A stretch of DNA of 64,000 nucleotides. Source: Maylandia zebra (Eukaryota > Chordata > Actinopteri > Cichliformes > Cichlidae). Made by a program: the position numbers and the translations under genes. The stretch spans positions 26,106,060 to 26,170,059 of the forward strand of contig NC_135177.1 in the NCBI RefSeq assembly GCF_041146795.1. Reading direction: 5' to 3'. The notes under the pieces were generated by a model, which had not been told where the DNA came from, ran no database searches, and was given only the letters and a program-made list of their open reading frames with translations. Shown here piece by piece: positions 12,721-24,465 of the stretch (positions within the stretch are counted from its first letter, which is position 1; the number at the start of each line of letters is the position of its first letter).

Positions 12721-14740
12721 GGAACAGGGCTAGATGGCAAGCCAAACACACTGGTGCCATCTTGGGCACAGGACCAAGATACTTGATAGCCATCACGTGG
12801 GAACGGCAAAGCTAGACTGTGTACAAAGGGAGGAAATTCAAGATAGAAAGTGGGCCATACAATAAGACAACATCCTCTTGGAGCAAAGAAAACTAAAAGT
12901 CAGTGCTTTGAAATGTTCTGGTCAAAACCATGACCTGAAGGGTTCTGGACGAGCTGCCCATGTCAGGAAAACACCAGCATGGCAGAATCGAATGTGTTCC
13001 TCTAGGCTGGTGACTAGGACTGGTCAATATAAATGTTTAGTTGCATTTACTGCTGCACAAAGTGGTAAATCAAATATTTAAATAATTGATCATTGCCTCA
13101 ATTATTTTAAAAAAAAAATCCACATTTAGTTAGTTTTGCTTAATATACTCTGAAAACTTGCAGAAAATGAAAAAGAAAACCCACAAAAACATACGAGGTT
13201 GTTTTATGATGTATTTATAGGGGACTCTGAAAACTTCCAGAGCTGTAACAAAACATTTCCAGCAGAGGTACAGTTGGAGGTTTAAACACTGGCATGGAAA
13301 ATGTGAACATGATGATATGCTGCATACAACAGTTTTCTCATGGCAATTTCAAATGATTCTAAATTCCAAGTACTAGGTGAAATTGTTGTGTTACATTTTT
13401 CTTTCTTGTCAAGAACGTCTCTTCATAACAACCCTGCTCTAAAGCATGGCCATATTCATATGATTGAGAAACAAACGCCATGACCTGAGATCATTTCTAA
13501 TGATCCAATGACATGCGATACTTATCTTATCACTGCTTGTCAAGCAGAGAAGAAAAGGTCTAGTAACAACCTGTTATCTACATCAAAACAAAATCAGATC
13601 GCCGTTTGCTTTCGTGGTGTGCAAGGCAAGATGTGTCTTGTTCGGGGGAAAAAAAGAAAAAAAGAACCTAGTGGACTGTGTTGTAGAGTTTAATGGGAGC
13701 AGATACCTGCAAAGGCTCCTTAACAATACCTTTTGGCCATTTGACTGATAAGAGAATCTGAATAGTCCTTTTTGCTTCCCACACAAGTGCTAATGAGGTA
13801 TAAAGACAGGCTGAAACACAAACATTTGTAATCAGATTTGCATTTCAAAAGTCTCACAGAGCTTTTAGAGCAATTTGAGGAGCGTGTCTCTCATTGAATG
13901 CAATCCTTATCACTAACTGCATTTAGGGAAGAATGGATGCTAAGGATTTAGATTTATTTATGTAGGACAGACCTTTAGACATACAAGTAAATTACCCATT
14001 GAATCAGTCAAAAAAAAAAGCAGAGCAGTAGTAAATAATCAGGAAACAGATGTTTTGTGTGTGTTGTGTGTGCATGTGAATGCGTTGTTATTGTTATTGG
14101 ACTCTAACCCTCCACGTTGGATGCTGGCACTGTCAGTAGGGGCAAGATAAGAGGGATAAGACCAGGCGTTATACAGTTACAACAACAGGGGTGGGGGGTT
14201 CAATAAATGCAAAATATGTCAAATTTCATGACAATGTAAAATCCTAAATTCTTTGAATCGAAGGGATTAACTTCTTAGTCTCTTGGATTACATTGGTCAG
14301 CTTTTTTTTTCAGTTTTGCTGTTGATATATGTAATGTGTAGTTTTAATGGCAAGCACTGAGAAGAACAAAAGTGCCTCTGGAAAAACTAGAAGCCGAAAC
14401 TCTTGCAGAAGCCAGGACATGTTAAGACATTGGAGTCAAAATACTTTTTGCCTCCTGGGGGAAAAAAAGAAAGAAAGAAAAAGCAAACACATGCATGAAC
14501 AGACACACACACACACACACACACACTACTGTTTCTTGTGACCCCGTGTGGTCCCTCCATCTATCTGTGCATCACTCAAACACATGGAAGAATTCACTGT
14601 TGTGTGCTTTCAGAACCACTTCTCATCATACTTTGTCATAGTTTGTGTTGAAACAAGATGTTTCGCGATGAGATTTCTTTCTAGAGTTTCACTTTATGTA
14701 AAAGAGAGAAGTCGATTCAAAAGTTAGCCAGATGAATAAT
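12721..14740. other. Gene-free stretch upstream of the apolipoprotein cluster
   Basis: No gene recognised on either strand. A short (CA)n repeat lies at 14504-14526. Open frames here are short, lack splice context and match nothing familiar. Confidence 0.55.
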
Positions 14741-14755
14741 TTCCAGATTTTTGTA

Positions 14756-14761
14756 TTTATT
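14756..14761 (-). terminator. Candidate poly(A) signal of the minus-strand apoA-IV-like gene
   Basis: AATAAA on the minus strand (TTTATT on plus), about 265 bases after the stop codon at 15025. No nearer consensus hexamer was seen. Confidence 0.45.
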
Positions 14762-15024
14762 TCAGATAACTTAGTGAAATTACAAAAGGGTCACAGTTTC
14801 AAACTTCACAACACAATAAAAATGGAATATTTACATTTTTGATAAGTGCAGGGATTTGTTTTAATATGTTTGCACTTATCCATAAATAATGCGGTGGAGG
14901 GTGGGGTGCAAACACAATATTGTTTACAGTACAAGACAGATATTCAATTATTGTATTTCTTCAAAACAGAGGTAGACCAGCAAGTCCGGTATCTTTGAAA
15001 ATGATATAGTAGATGGAGGGTGAC

Positions 15025-16232
15025 TTAGTTTGTGTTGACAAAGGACTGGTAGAGGGACATGAGTTGGGCCTGGAGGTCTTGGGCATAGGGGTCAAGCTTT
15101 TCCTTAAGGTCTTCTGCATAAGGGGCAACCATTTGTTTCACCAGGTGCGCTCTGTGAGTGAGCTCTACATGGACTTTTTCAGTCATAGGGGCAACACGTT
15201 TTTGGAAGTCCCGCAGGTGCTGGTCCACCTTCTGCTTCAGGTCATCTGTGTAGGGACCCAGTTGAGACTGCAGATCCTTTACACTCTGCTCCAAGCTGGT
15301 CTTTAGCTCCTCACTCTTCTGCATCAGGGTGGTCCTTAGGGCTTCAGAGTCCAGGGAATCTGCATAAGTAACCAACTCTTGCTTGAGCTGCTCCACTCTC
15401 TGATGAACCTGGGTCTGCATGTTCTCAGTGTAGGGCTGGAGCTTCTCCTTGACTGTGTTTAGTTCCTGCGTGACACGTTCTCTCAACACATCAGCCTCTG
15501 TGGTAACTTTGGTGATCAGGTCCTGGGCTGCAGGCTGAAGCTGTTCCTGGAGGGTGACTGCATACTTGCTGGCTAAGTCAGCGCTTTCTGTCAGCCGGGC
15601 ACTAGAGGACAGATAGTGATTGCCAGATCATCAGTGGCTTGAATGACCCCATAACAGTCATGAGGCATATGCCCATCATAGGGCCAGTCATGCTAGTGCA
15701 GTGTGTCAAAGAACTTACTTGACTTCTTGTCCAATTGGAGAGTTTCTTATCATCTGGAGTGTATCATCAGCTGTCTGTGTGGCCTTGGCAATGTAATCCC
15801 AGAAAACATCGGTCAGCACTTCCAACTGTGGCTTGGGAGCATCAGCATAGAAAAGGTTGGCATGGCAGCCTGTTGGATGGAAACACGCGTGGTGTGAGAA
15901 CAGTACAGATGTTCAGTTAATTATTGCCATTGCCATTAACGTTGAACTATAATCAGAAAGTCTTGATGCATGCTCAATCATCCAGGTAAGGAAATCACAA
16001 AAAGTTGATTCTGTTCATCTGGACGTAGCGTTTTCAGTGAGAAAAAGGTTTTGTCATTCATCCAAGTGACTTCTTTAGTCTCTGTGAGAGACTCATCCAA
16101 CTGACTGACACTTGGATTCTTTCAGTGAAAATGCTACGTCCAGATCAACAGAATCACATTTTTGGGATATAATTAAGAAGCTTGGAAATTACCAGAGAGC
16201 GCTGCGACGACTAGTACCATAAACACCTTCAT
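15025..16232 (-). CDS. apoa4: Apolipoprotein A-IV-like protein, copy 1
   Basis: Secreted exchangeable apolipoprotein of the apoA/apoE family, expected on intestinal and hepatic lipoproteins. Coding exons (minus): 16232-16193, 15869-15719, 15601-15025, summing to 768 nt and 255 residues. A non-coding first exon ends at 16350 (GCAG/GTGAG). Signal peptide MKVFMVLVVAALSG, then CHANLFYADAPKPQLEVL and WDYIAKATQTADD. The last exon encodes amphipathic 22-residue repeats, many starting with Pro (PYTENMQ, LGPYTDDLKQ, APMTEKVHV, APYAEDLKE, DPYAQDL), ending LYQSFVNTN. The three coding exon lengths (40, 151, 577 nt) are identical to those of the plus-strand paralogue at 19010-20115, and the proteins are about two-thirds identical by eye. 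The two genes are divergent, about 2.4 kb apart. A foldback repeat sits in the second intron. ApoA-I is the alternative, but the LFYADAPKPQ start and the neighbourhood favour teleost apoA-IV. Confidence 0.92.
16009..16153. repeat. Foldback repeat in an apoA-IV-like intron
   Basis: Left arm 16009-16041 and right arm 16121-16153 are inverted complements with a few mismatches; both contain TCTGGACGTAGC or its complement. Internal words TCCAAGTG and CACTTGGA pair as well. Flanking AATCATCCAGGTAAG resembles the edge of the 8.7-kb foldback, so both may belong to one teleost repeat group. Confidence 0.7.
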
Positions 16233-16410
16233 GACTGCAACTAGCTGAAAAACAATAACAGTCTGATTAAGTTTTAAGTAGTCTTAAAAAGGTCATAACT
16301 TTTAGAGTTGCCTCTTAAAATATTGTTTAAAATGTAGTGAGATTCTCACCTGCTTTGGGCTTGTGTATCTCTTGAGGTTTAGTGTATGTGTGTTGGAACA
16401 GTGCTTCCGT

Positions 16411-16460
16411 GTATATATACTGATGTCAGATGACAGTAATAGTTAAGAGCACAAAGTCCA
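16411..16460 (-). promoter_or_regulatory. Core promoter of apoA-IV-like copy 1: TATA box and HNF4-type motif
   Basis: A TATA box (GTATATATAC, 16411-16420) lies about 60 bases before the end of the non-coding first exon. Reading on the minus strand, TGGACTTTG (16460-16452) sits about 32 bases before it; its complement CAAAGTCCA is the described HNF4-specific binding core. The same motif lies in the paralogue's promoter. Binding is inferred. Confidence 0.6.
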
Positions 16461-17432
16461 GAAGTCCTTGCCGTGTTGTAACACCACTCCCCCCCCCTGG
16501 TTACTATTGTGGTAGCACTTCTGGATTTTAGTATTCTCCTAATGTGAATACATTTATCACTCAACAATAAATCTTGTATTAGTTCTTCTCTCACCCCTCT
16601 CTATAAAGTCTTTAGGGTATCATCGGCTTATTAACTGCCCACATTGCTGTTCAGCAGTACCAGCCTCTAGATAACTTCAGATAACTTTGGTATGCTAAGA
16701 TTAGTGGACTTTGTATGAGGGTCAGTGTGACTTAAGTAGTATGAGATGCTTAAATGGTTTCTTAAATTGAAAACTGTGGTTTAAAAAGACCTCAAAATAA
16801 TCATGTATAATAAGATTTTCTTTCACTTCTACTGAACACTTCATAGGTACATTATTTTTTAGCTACTGACATAGTGGTACCTTATTCCTTTGATTGGCAT
16901 AGATACTAGGGCATGTTAAGTTATTAAAAGAAACTGTTAGAAGAAAGAGTAAGTAAATGTTATTTCCAACTCTCTGGAATGACTTAAAATTTTCATCATA
17001 ACGACATTAAGGGTGGAAGCATATCTGACATATTTACATGAAGCACGCAAAAAGCAATTTTCTGTAAATAAGACCTGTCTATGAGATGTATGCATAATGT
17101 TGTACATCATGAATTGTGCAAAATGAATTGACCTGCAGGAGTATTGAAAAACAATAAGGTTTAAAAAGAGAAATGTACTGCTTTTAGTGTCAAAAACAGG
17201 TAGAAACGGTTTGATATTTGAATTCCCTAATGGAATATTAAGGTAGAGGTTAATAATCTACATTCAGTTACAATACAATATGCCAAATGTCACTATCCAT
17301 AGTAAAAATGTTTTATTTTCTATAGCTTAGAAAAGTAAGTGACACCTGTGAAAGTAACTATTCTCCCACAGGTAGTTTCAGTTGATGCTGATATTGTTTA
17401 TATTGTTGGTAAGACCTGAGCCCTTTATATCA
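16461..17432. other. Spacer between the divergent apoA-IV-like genes
   Basis: No gene seen. The spacer is AT-rich and may hold distal regulatory sites for both genes, but none stands out by eye. Confidence 0.45.
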
Positions 17433-17650
17433 GGCAGGGACAGCTCAGTAGGTAGCGTGGTGGCCCCATGATCAGAAGGTCAGTGGTTTGAATCCACTGA
17501 ATGGCTAACCTGAGGTACCCCTGAGCAAGGTACCGTCCCTACACACTGCTCCCCGGGCGCCCAATGGCTGCCCACTGCTTCACAGCGTGAATGGGTTAAA
17601 TGCAGAGAGGAATTTCTCCATTGGGATCAATAAAGTATACTTTCTTTCTA
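17433..17650 (+). mobile_element. tRNA-derived SINE with LINE-like tail
   Basis: Head with an A-box-like AGCTCAGTAGGTAG and B-box-like GGTTTGAATCC, a GC-rich body, and a 3' end GGGATCAATAAAGTATACTT that resembles an L2/Rex1-type LINE tail. A second copy in reverse lies at 34018-34216. It is not a tRNA gene: no cloverleaf beyond the internal promoter boxes. Confidence 0.8.
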
Positions 17651-17749
17651 TTACTATTATATGACTTCTCTGTGCAGACTTCTAGGTCTGCACAGATAAG
17701 ACCTAGAAGACAATGACATAGGTATCACCAACAAATCACAATATACTGT

Positions 17750-18130
17750 TTAAGTAGCTGTTATACGTTCACCAGTAGTTTTATTGGTTACCCAATTTCT
17801 AGTACTAGATTGGATTCTATTGTACCTACAGAACTGTCTTAATTCCTCATGGCATATATTCAACTGCTGGAAACATTCCTCTGAGATTCTGGTCCATACT
17901 GACATGAAAGCATCACACAGTTTCTCCAGATTTGTTGGTTGTGCTTCCATGATGCAAATCTCATGTTTGACCATTTTCAAAAATTGATCTATTGGATTTT
18001 TGGACGGAAACGTTAATTTGTACTTTTGTCGGACAATTTTTTCAGCTTTATAAATAGTCAAACTGCACTCACAGTACTTTATAGAGGTACCATTTTCAAA
18101 AAAAAAAATTCTGGTAAAATTGAGATTCAA
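17750..18130 (-). mobile_element. C-terminal fragment of a Tc1-like transposase
   Basis: Minus-strand translation contains MEAQPTNLEKLCDAFMSVWT and RISEECFQQL, the usual C-terminal block of fish Tc1-like transposases. The catalytic DDE region and the inverted repeats are absent, so this is a dead fragment in the spacer between the two apoA-IV-like genes. Confidence 0.65.
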
Positions 18131-18802
18131 GTTTCATACACATACACTTGAGAAAAAGAGAAGAACAACAGGGAAAAATGAAATAATTAATACTCGGGAC
18201 TCCAAAGTGGTTTCTGGCAATTGGACTATGGCATGTCTGACGTGAAACAGCAGTTACTTTGGCCTTCACAAGCTGACAGTGCTCAAGTCTGCTAACCTTT
18301 GGTCAGACTTACACATAGGCCTGCTGAACACTGCCCTGACACAGAAGCAGTGTTGCTGGCAAAATGTAAAACTAAGAGAGACAATAAAATACCTACTGTA
18401 CACGTAATCAAGTAGGATAACAAAGACATTAAAGCAATAGACTCTATCTGTCTTGGCAGAGAGTTATCACTGACTTGGAAAAAACCTATCAGCTAAGTGA
18501 TTACAGACTAGCCTGTGTGGGTCGGTTGAGGTTAGACTTATGGATTTTGTATCACTCTAACAGTGGTCAATCATCAAAATACAGCATTCGAGTAGTTTTT
18601 AAATTTAAGACAATAGGTGTTCTTGGTTTTTTCTTGTTTTTTAATGGACAACTCACAAATGATGACTAATGTGTACTTGTGTATATTGGGGTATACGCTC
18701 AGTGTGTATTCGTGTCAAAGAGGCGTGCTGCATGGATTATCTGGCACAAGATGTCAGCAAAGATAGCTGAGTGAGGCAAGGTGACAGCAAAGCACTAATG
18801 TT

Positions 18803-18840
18803 TGGACTTTGTGATCATTGCTGTCTGCCTTGCTATATAA
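18803..18840 (+). promoter_or_regulatory. Core promoter of apoA-IV-like copy 2: HNF4-type motif and TATA box
   Basis: TGGACTTTG (18803-18811), complement CAAAGTCCA, precedes a TATA box TATATAA (18834-18840) by 22 bases. The non-coding first exon ends at 18908 (ACTCAG/GTAAG). The motif matches copy 1, which suggests shared hepatic or intestinal control; this is inference. Confidence 0.65.
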
Positions 18841-19009
18841 GCCTCAGTTCCTCACCAGTTTAATACAAGCACTACCAAGTGGACTTACAGATACACTAAC
18901 AAACTCAGGTAAGATGGAGAGCTAAAAGAATCTTTCTTTGACTGTTAACTGTGTTGTTAACATGCTGTGGTAACTAACTGGTCTTTTCTTGTTACAGTGT
19001 CTAAGAACC

Positions 19010-20115
19010 ATGAAGGTCCTTGCTGTGCTCGTCCTAGCTGTTTTCACTGGTGAGTATAAGAAAAATCATTATTCTACTATAAATTTTGGCTCATGAGAAC
19101 ATATATACATAATTAGCAACTATTCCGCTCAAGATAAAGAAAAACGTTGGTGATCAGTGAATATGACCTGTATAAATGTCAAATCCCAGTGAATATACAA
19201 AGCTGAAATATCTGCACTACTCTGAATTTATTCATGTCTCCATTAAACAGGCTGCAATGCCAACCTTTTTTATGCTGATGCACCCAAGCCACAGCTGGAG
19301 GTGGTGACTGATGCCTTCTGGGATTATGTTGCCAAAGCTACACAGACAGCTGAAGAAACCGTGAAGATGATTAGATCATCTCAGTTCGGACAGGATGTCA
19401 GGTAGATCATACAAAACTTGCTAATTATGTTAACAGACAACAAATTATAGTATTGCCTAAAATATTCAGGATAAGCTAGAAATATAACTGCGCTGCCTTG
19501 TATTCACTAGCTTTTTTTTTCTTCTTATTTTAATCTAGTGCCCGCCTGACAGAAAGTGTTGATGCTGCCAACAAGTATGCCGTCACCCTCCAGGAGCAGC
19601 TTCCACCTACAGCCCAGGACCTGATCACCAAAGTCACAACAGAGGCTGATGTGTTGAGAGATCGTGTGATCCAAGAGCTGAGCACAGTCAGAGAGAGGCT
19701 CGAGCCTTACACTGACAACATTCAGACACAGGTCCAGCAGAAGGTTGAGCAGCTCAAACAGGAGGTGGCCACCTACACAGATTCCCTGGACACTGAGGCC
19801 CTGAGGACCACCCTGACGCAGAAGAGCGAAGAGCTAAAGACCAGCCTGGAGCAGAGCATGAAAGACCTGCAGACTCAGCTTGGTCCCTACACTGATGACC
19901 TGAAGCAGAAGGTGGACCAGCATCTGCAAGACTTCAAGGAAAAAGTGGCCCCCTTGACTGAGCGGGTGCAGAGTCAGATTGCACAGAGAGCCCAGCAGGT
20001 GAAAGAAATGGCCACCCCCTACGTTGATGAGCTGAGGGAAAGGCTGGACCCATATGCTCAGGACCTCCAGTCTCGTCTCACCTCCCTTTATGAATCCTTT
20101 GTTAAAGCCAATTAA
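19010..20115 (+). CDS. apoa4: Apolipoprotein A-IV-like protein, copy 2
   Basis: Secreted lipid-binding apolipoprotein, paralogue of the minus-strand gene at 15025-16232. Coding exons 19010-19049, 19251-19401 and 19539-20115 give 768 nt and 255 residues; the 5' UTR is interrupted by an intron (18909-18997). The start ATGAAGGTCC lies 12 bases into its exon. Signal peptide MKVLAVLVLAVFTG, then CNANLFYADAPKPQLEVVTD, WDYVAKATQTAEE, and a long run of Pro-punctuated amphipathic repeats (EPYTDNIQ, LGPYTDDLKQ, APLTERVQ, TPYVDELRE, DPYAQDL) ending LYESFVKAN. All junctions are GT/AG and in phase. Head-to-head placement of two same-structure genes indicates an inverted duplication. The gene lies about 4.3 kb before apoE on the same strand. 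Teleosts are known to carry several apoA-IV paralogues next to apoE, which fits. Confidence 0.94.
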
Positions 20116-20322
20116 GTTAACATCCACCTCACATGAAACAGAAAAAAGTGCATCTAAAGTGCATCTAAAGAATTCCAAATACCAAGGACATGTTCCTGGT
20201 ATCTGGAATTTAAAAAAAAATCAGATGTTGTTTGATATATTTACAGTTTTAAAAAAACAGTTGATACATACAAAAAATATGTGTTGGTCTGTGACCACAA
20301 ACAGTTTTCATATGTTGTAGAA

Positions 20323-20328
20323 AATAAA
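20323..20328 (+). terminator. Poly(A) signal of apoA-IV-like copy 2
   Basis: AATAAA, 208 bases after the stop codon, followed by a GT-rich stretch. Confidence 0.7.
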
Positions 20329-20339
20329 GTGAAAGCAAA

Positions 20340-23300
20340 ACTATAATTTCTGAGCCTGTTGTCTTATTTGAGTCAAGGTGATGTTAGATAAGTGTGGGTA
20401 CCTGGAAAATATATTTCTTTAAACTTTAACACAAGAAGTAACTAGACAAAATTAAAAAAAAGATTTGTATCATGACCTAAGAGATTTGCGGTTTGTTCAT
20501 GTTAGTTGGCTTTAAAAGCACTTTTTTCAGGACTGGTGATTTGATGACTCGTTAGTAGCTATTATAGAAAAGTTTTCATGCTATAAAGTACATAGATCTG
20601 TATGAGGTTTTACTTGTAGATTTGGGCAACTTGGACAGCTGGAAGGAAGCTTGTACATTGTCATTTAGCAAAAATCACTGGTTAAGCTTTCTTGTTTGTT
20701 CAGTAGCTGCTTGCAAAGGTTTGGCCCACCGGCACACCCCTGTTAGATAAAATTGTGGGTATTGGACAGGGCATGTTCAGGTTTGTTTCTGCAAGTCTGG
20801 AAGTTCATAAACATCTCCAGCTCCCACTTTGTTTTCACTTTTGTGCCTCCATCCCCGCTGCCAGATTGCTCCCACGCTGCCTTACCCAGTGGCAAACAAC
20901 ATTCCTCTGCTCTGCCCCAAGCTGTCACAGACTCTCCACAATGTTACTCTCCAAGATCAGCTAAAGTTTACAATATTATTCTTACTATTATTAAAACATA
21001 ATATCTTGGTTTAAGAAAAACTGTATGACAGTGGAAGAAAAAAATAGGAGAAAACAAAAAAATGTTTTGAGCTCCTGGCTCACTTTTAATTTTGTTCACT
21101 TTGACACAGAATTCGGTTGAAAAAAAATACAACATAGACAAAAAAAAGGCTGTGTCATTCTGAAAAGCACATGCTGGTACATTTCACATGAAGTGCTTTC
21201 AGAATTAAATATGAGGGGGGGTTAACCCCTCTCTGAAGAACTGCACTGGCAAATTGTTCAAAAGTACAAGAATGACTTTTCTCATTGTAAAGCTCCAAGA
21301 ATTACTTCAATAACTCATTTATTTAATCAGTAGAGGTAATTAGTGATTGGCAGCATGAAAGTATGAAAATGTAATTATCTTTCTAGTGATAAATAAACAA
21401 ATAAATAAATAAACCTATTTCCCAATAATATCAACTGACTTTGTTGGTGACCAAGGATGAACATGTTGCTGTATGATCTCTGTTGCTGGATCCACATATG
21501 AGGCTTTATTAATTTAACCTGAAACACTGAATGCAATGTTGGCTTACACTTTCACTCTCAGAAGTCTGCAGTGTAACTTTTGGTTATGGAAATTCTGCTG
21601 TTGCAAGCATTTGATTCGAGTCAGCATGCTACAGTCATGCCACTCCCCCTATCAGGGATTCAAACCACAGATGTTGAGGTTGTGTGGGTTGTGTGGTTTT
21701 ATAGCTTTTAACGTGAAAACAGGCATTAACTGCAGTAACCTCACTGACTCATCTAAACAGATGACTGCCTATTTAATGGAGTGAGATCATCCCAACCAAA
21801 AAGTCAAATTCCTTAAACTTTATTCAAGTGAACAACATCAGGGTTACTTTTGTTCAAACTGTCTGTTGCTGTGAAACAAAAAAGGAGAAGCCGTTACAGT
21901 AGGGATGAATGTGCCAGATGTTTTATTGTATTACCTCATAGTTCCTCTTGTTTCTCTCTCTTTCACTTCTCCGTCTGTCTTGTTGATCTTTGTCCTGATG
22001 GCATGGCAAAGTTAGGATGAGACTGAGTTCCTGCAGTCTGGCCACTTGTTACACGCATAGTCAAGATGGTCTATTTTTTTCTGCAAGAATAGTCACAAAG
22101 CCTCTTGTCTGTATTTGTAATCACCAAGATGAAAATAAGTCTTAGTAGCTAATGTTGGAGACTGTTGCATACAAACTGTTGAACATGCTCCTCATGGAAA
22201 TAAGATCCCAAATGTTGCATGACAATGTTTTTGGTAGTAAGTTGTAATTACTTTGTGTTTGAACAAATGAACTGTAGTTGAACATACAGTATTTTAGCTT
22301 GTGACTCCTGCAGTGACATACACTATACCCGTTTTTGTCTTGGAATAAGGATCAAAAGGTCTTTACTTTAGCACAGCTGTACCTAAACCTTGACTTCATG
22401 ACTTCTTTCTTCTCATTGTTCTCCCCTTTTAAGGAGAACAAAGGATTTTTCAAATACCTCTATACAGACTGACCTCTTTGGGTTATCATGTTGTAATGTT
22501 ATCACGTAAACATGTTAATTACCTGACCAAACCCATTTGAACTTTGGCCCTAATTACAAAAGAGAAAAACCAAATGGGCTGACAACAAAAAAGACAAGGC
22601 CCGAAGGGCAAATGTCATTATACGTGGGCAAGAGTGAACTCATCCTGCAACTTGTTCGGCAGAAATATGTGAATTTTATCAAATGTAACAATAATAATTC
22701 ACAGCCAATGCAACAACAAACCTTTAAAGCTTTTAAAGCAATGTAAATGCAGGAAAAATATGCACAATGTCCCATGACTGTTCTGTCCTGCTGCTAAACA
22801 AATATTTGGTGTTTAACAAGCAGGGGTAAGTAACTTCTTTCTACACCAAACTTCCTGACTTACACCAGTTTCAAAATCCTGGAAATTTTCAGAATACAAT
22901 TGGTTGTGAAAGCCTTCAACATAAAACCCATGTTTTATTTTTTTCCTCTGTCACATCTGTATAATTTAGATCTTTTGCTCAATATGTTCACTTTGTTCAT
23001 TGGATTTATTACCTGTAATCCTTCTTTTGTACAGCGGGCATGTTGAGGGTTACCTAATGTGTCCCCGAGTCTGAACATGCTCATCATGTTGGGGTAACGC
23101 CTTCTGGCACTTACTGGATATTTGTTTTATTTTATGTCTGCACGAAAAAAAAAAAAAGATTTAGAAACTAGAAAGTGGAAAATACATGGAGGTGCATATG
23201 ATATGCAAACAGTAAAACCACTCATACTATATTCAGTTGAATGTGAGAGCAGGATTGTCATGCAAATGTGCCATGTGTTTGGGGGTTGCATGTCTATATG

Positions 23301-24090
23301 GGGTGAAAAGGTGAGGTGTCAATACTGTCTGTGTATTTAGATTGAAATGCATCTGTGAAAGGCTGCTTTACATCCTGGAGCCGAAACATGAGGATTTGTA
23401 TTCAGGGAGCACATGGTGATAACATCAAAGAAAACATGCAAAGTTGTGAACAGCCTCCTAAGTTATTCAAGCATCTGTAACAAACCTACAATGAGCACTA
23501 GAGGGGGGGGGGGGACTATTTGCCAAATGGCAATACTGCAATAAAAAGGTTAGAAAAAGGAAAAACATACAAGTGATTTGCGAAATAAACTCCGATGACG
23601 CTATCTAAAACTTGTGTTTCTGCATGCTCACAAACGGTTTAATTGTTTTGGCAACTGTTCAAAACAATTAAAAACGTATGAGTAGGCTACTTTAATAGAT
23701 TGTGTAGGTTATGGCTTTATTTCTATTTCATTTTGCACTAATAATCTATACGTCAATAAGGGCATTAAATCTCTGACGGAGAAACTTTTACTCTAAAGTT
23801 TTTATTTTTTATTTCTTCAGATACTGCTTTTGCTAATAAATCTAAGAATAAAAACGTGAAAACTGAATAATGTGACGAATATTTGTCGTTGCGTTGAACG
23901 TGGAACTTTTACCCCGTTTGTTCTCGTGACAACCAGATTGCTCAATTCCCCCTCCAACAAAGCACACCGTTTAGGTTTCGGTGGCACGTTAGGCAGAAGA
24001 AAACATGATTATCTGCAGACAAATCAACATCATCATCACCATCGCGCGAGCGTGCCCGCGCGATCGCTCTCTGCGCAACACGCGCAGAGA
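20340..24090. other. Gene-free spacer between apoA-IV-like copy 2 and apoE
   Basis: No gene, tRNA or clear mobile element recognised. Homopolymer runs occur (for example G9 near 23504). The last 150 bases before the apoE TATA box are unusually GC- and CpG-rich (GCGCGAGCGTGCCCGCGCG), which suggests a CpG-type proximal promoter. Confidence 0.5.
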
Positions 24091-24103
24091 CAGCCTCCCA
24101 GGG

Positions 24104-24111
24104 CTATAAAA
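24104..24111 (+). promoter_or_regulatory. TATA box of apoE
   Basis: CTATAAAAAC follows a CpG-rich block at 24040-24095. The non-coding first exon then ends at 24158 (CTCACAG/GTGAGT). No CAAAGTCCA motif was seen here, unlike the apoA-IV promoters. Confidence 0.7.
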
Positions 24112-24465
24112 ACCCCCAGTCACCAACTAAAGAGCACGGAGGAATCTCAACCTCACAGGTGAGTGAAAGACGATAGAAAGAACGGAGAAACACGCTGTCC
24201 TCTTTTGTTTGATGCCAAGTCTTAGAAATTATGAAGTTTCACTTTAGTTATTGGCTGAGTTTACTTTTGCACATATGTGTTAAACGTAAAACTCGCGTTG
24301 TTTTTATTTTTATTTTTTTTTTTATTTTTTTAATTTCCAGTCCATATCGTAGTTTATAAAAACACAGTAAATAGTGTGGAAGATGCAAATGTAAATGTTA
24401 TTGTATTGCTGATTTTCTGAGCGTTCCTTATGCTTTTCATAGGTGTATCTGACTGTCTAACAACC

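Noticed and set aside
15013-15306. Open frame on the plus strand over the apoA-IV-like last exon
   Set aside because: Antisense shadow of the amphipathic repeat region; the minus strand carries the gene with matching exons.
17440-17510. Possible tRNA gene because of A- and B-box-like sequence
   Set aside because: It is the head of a SINE; no complete cloverleaf and the family recurs at 34018-34216.
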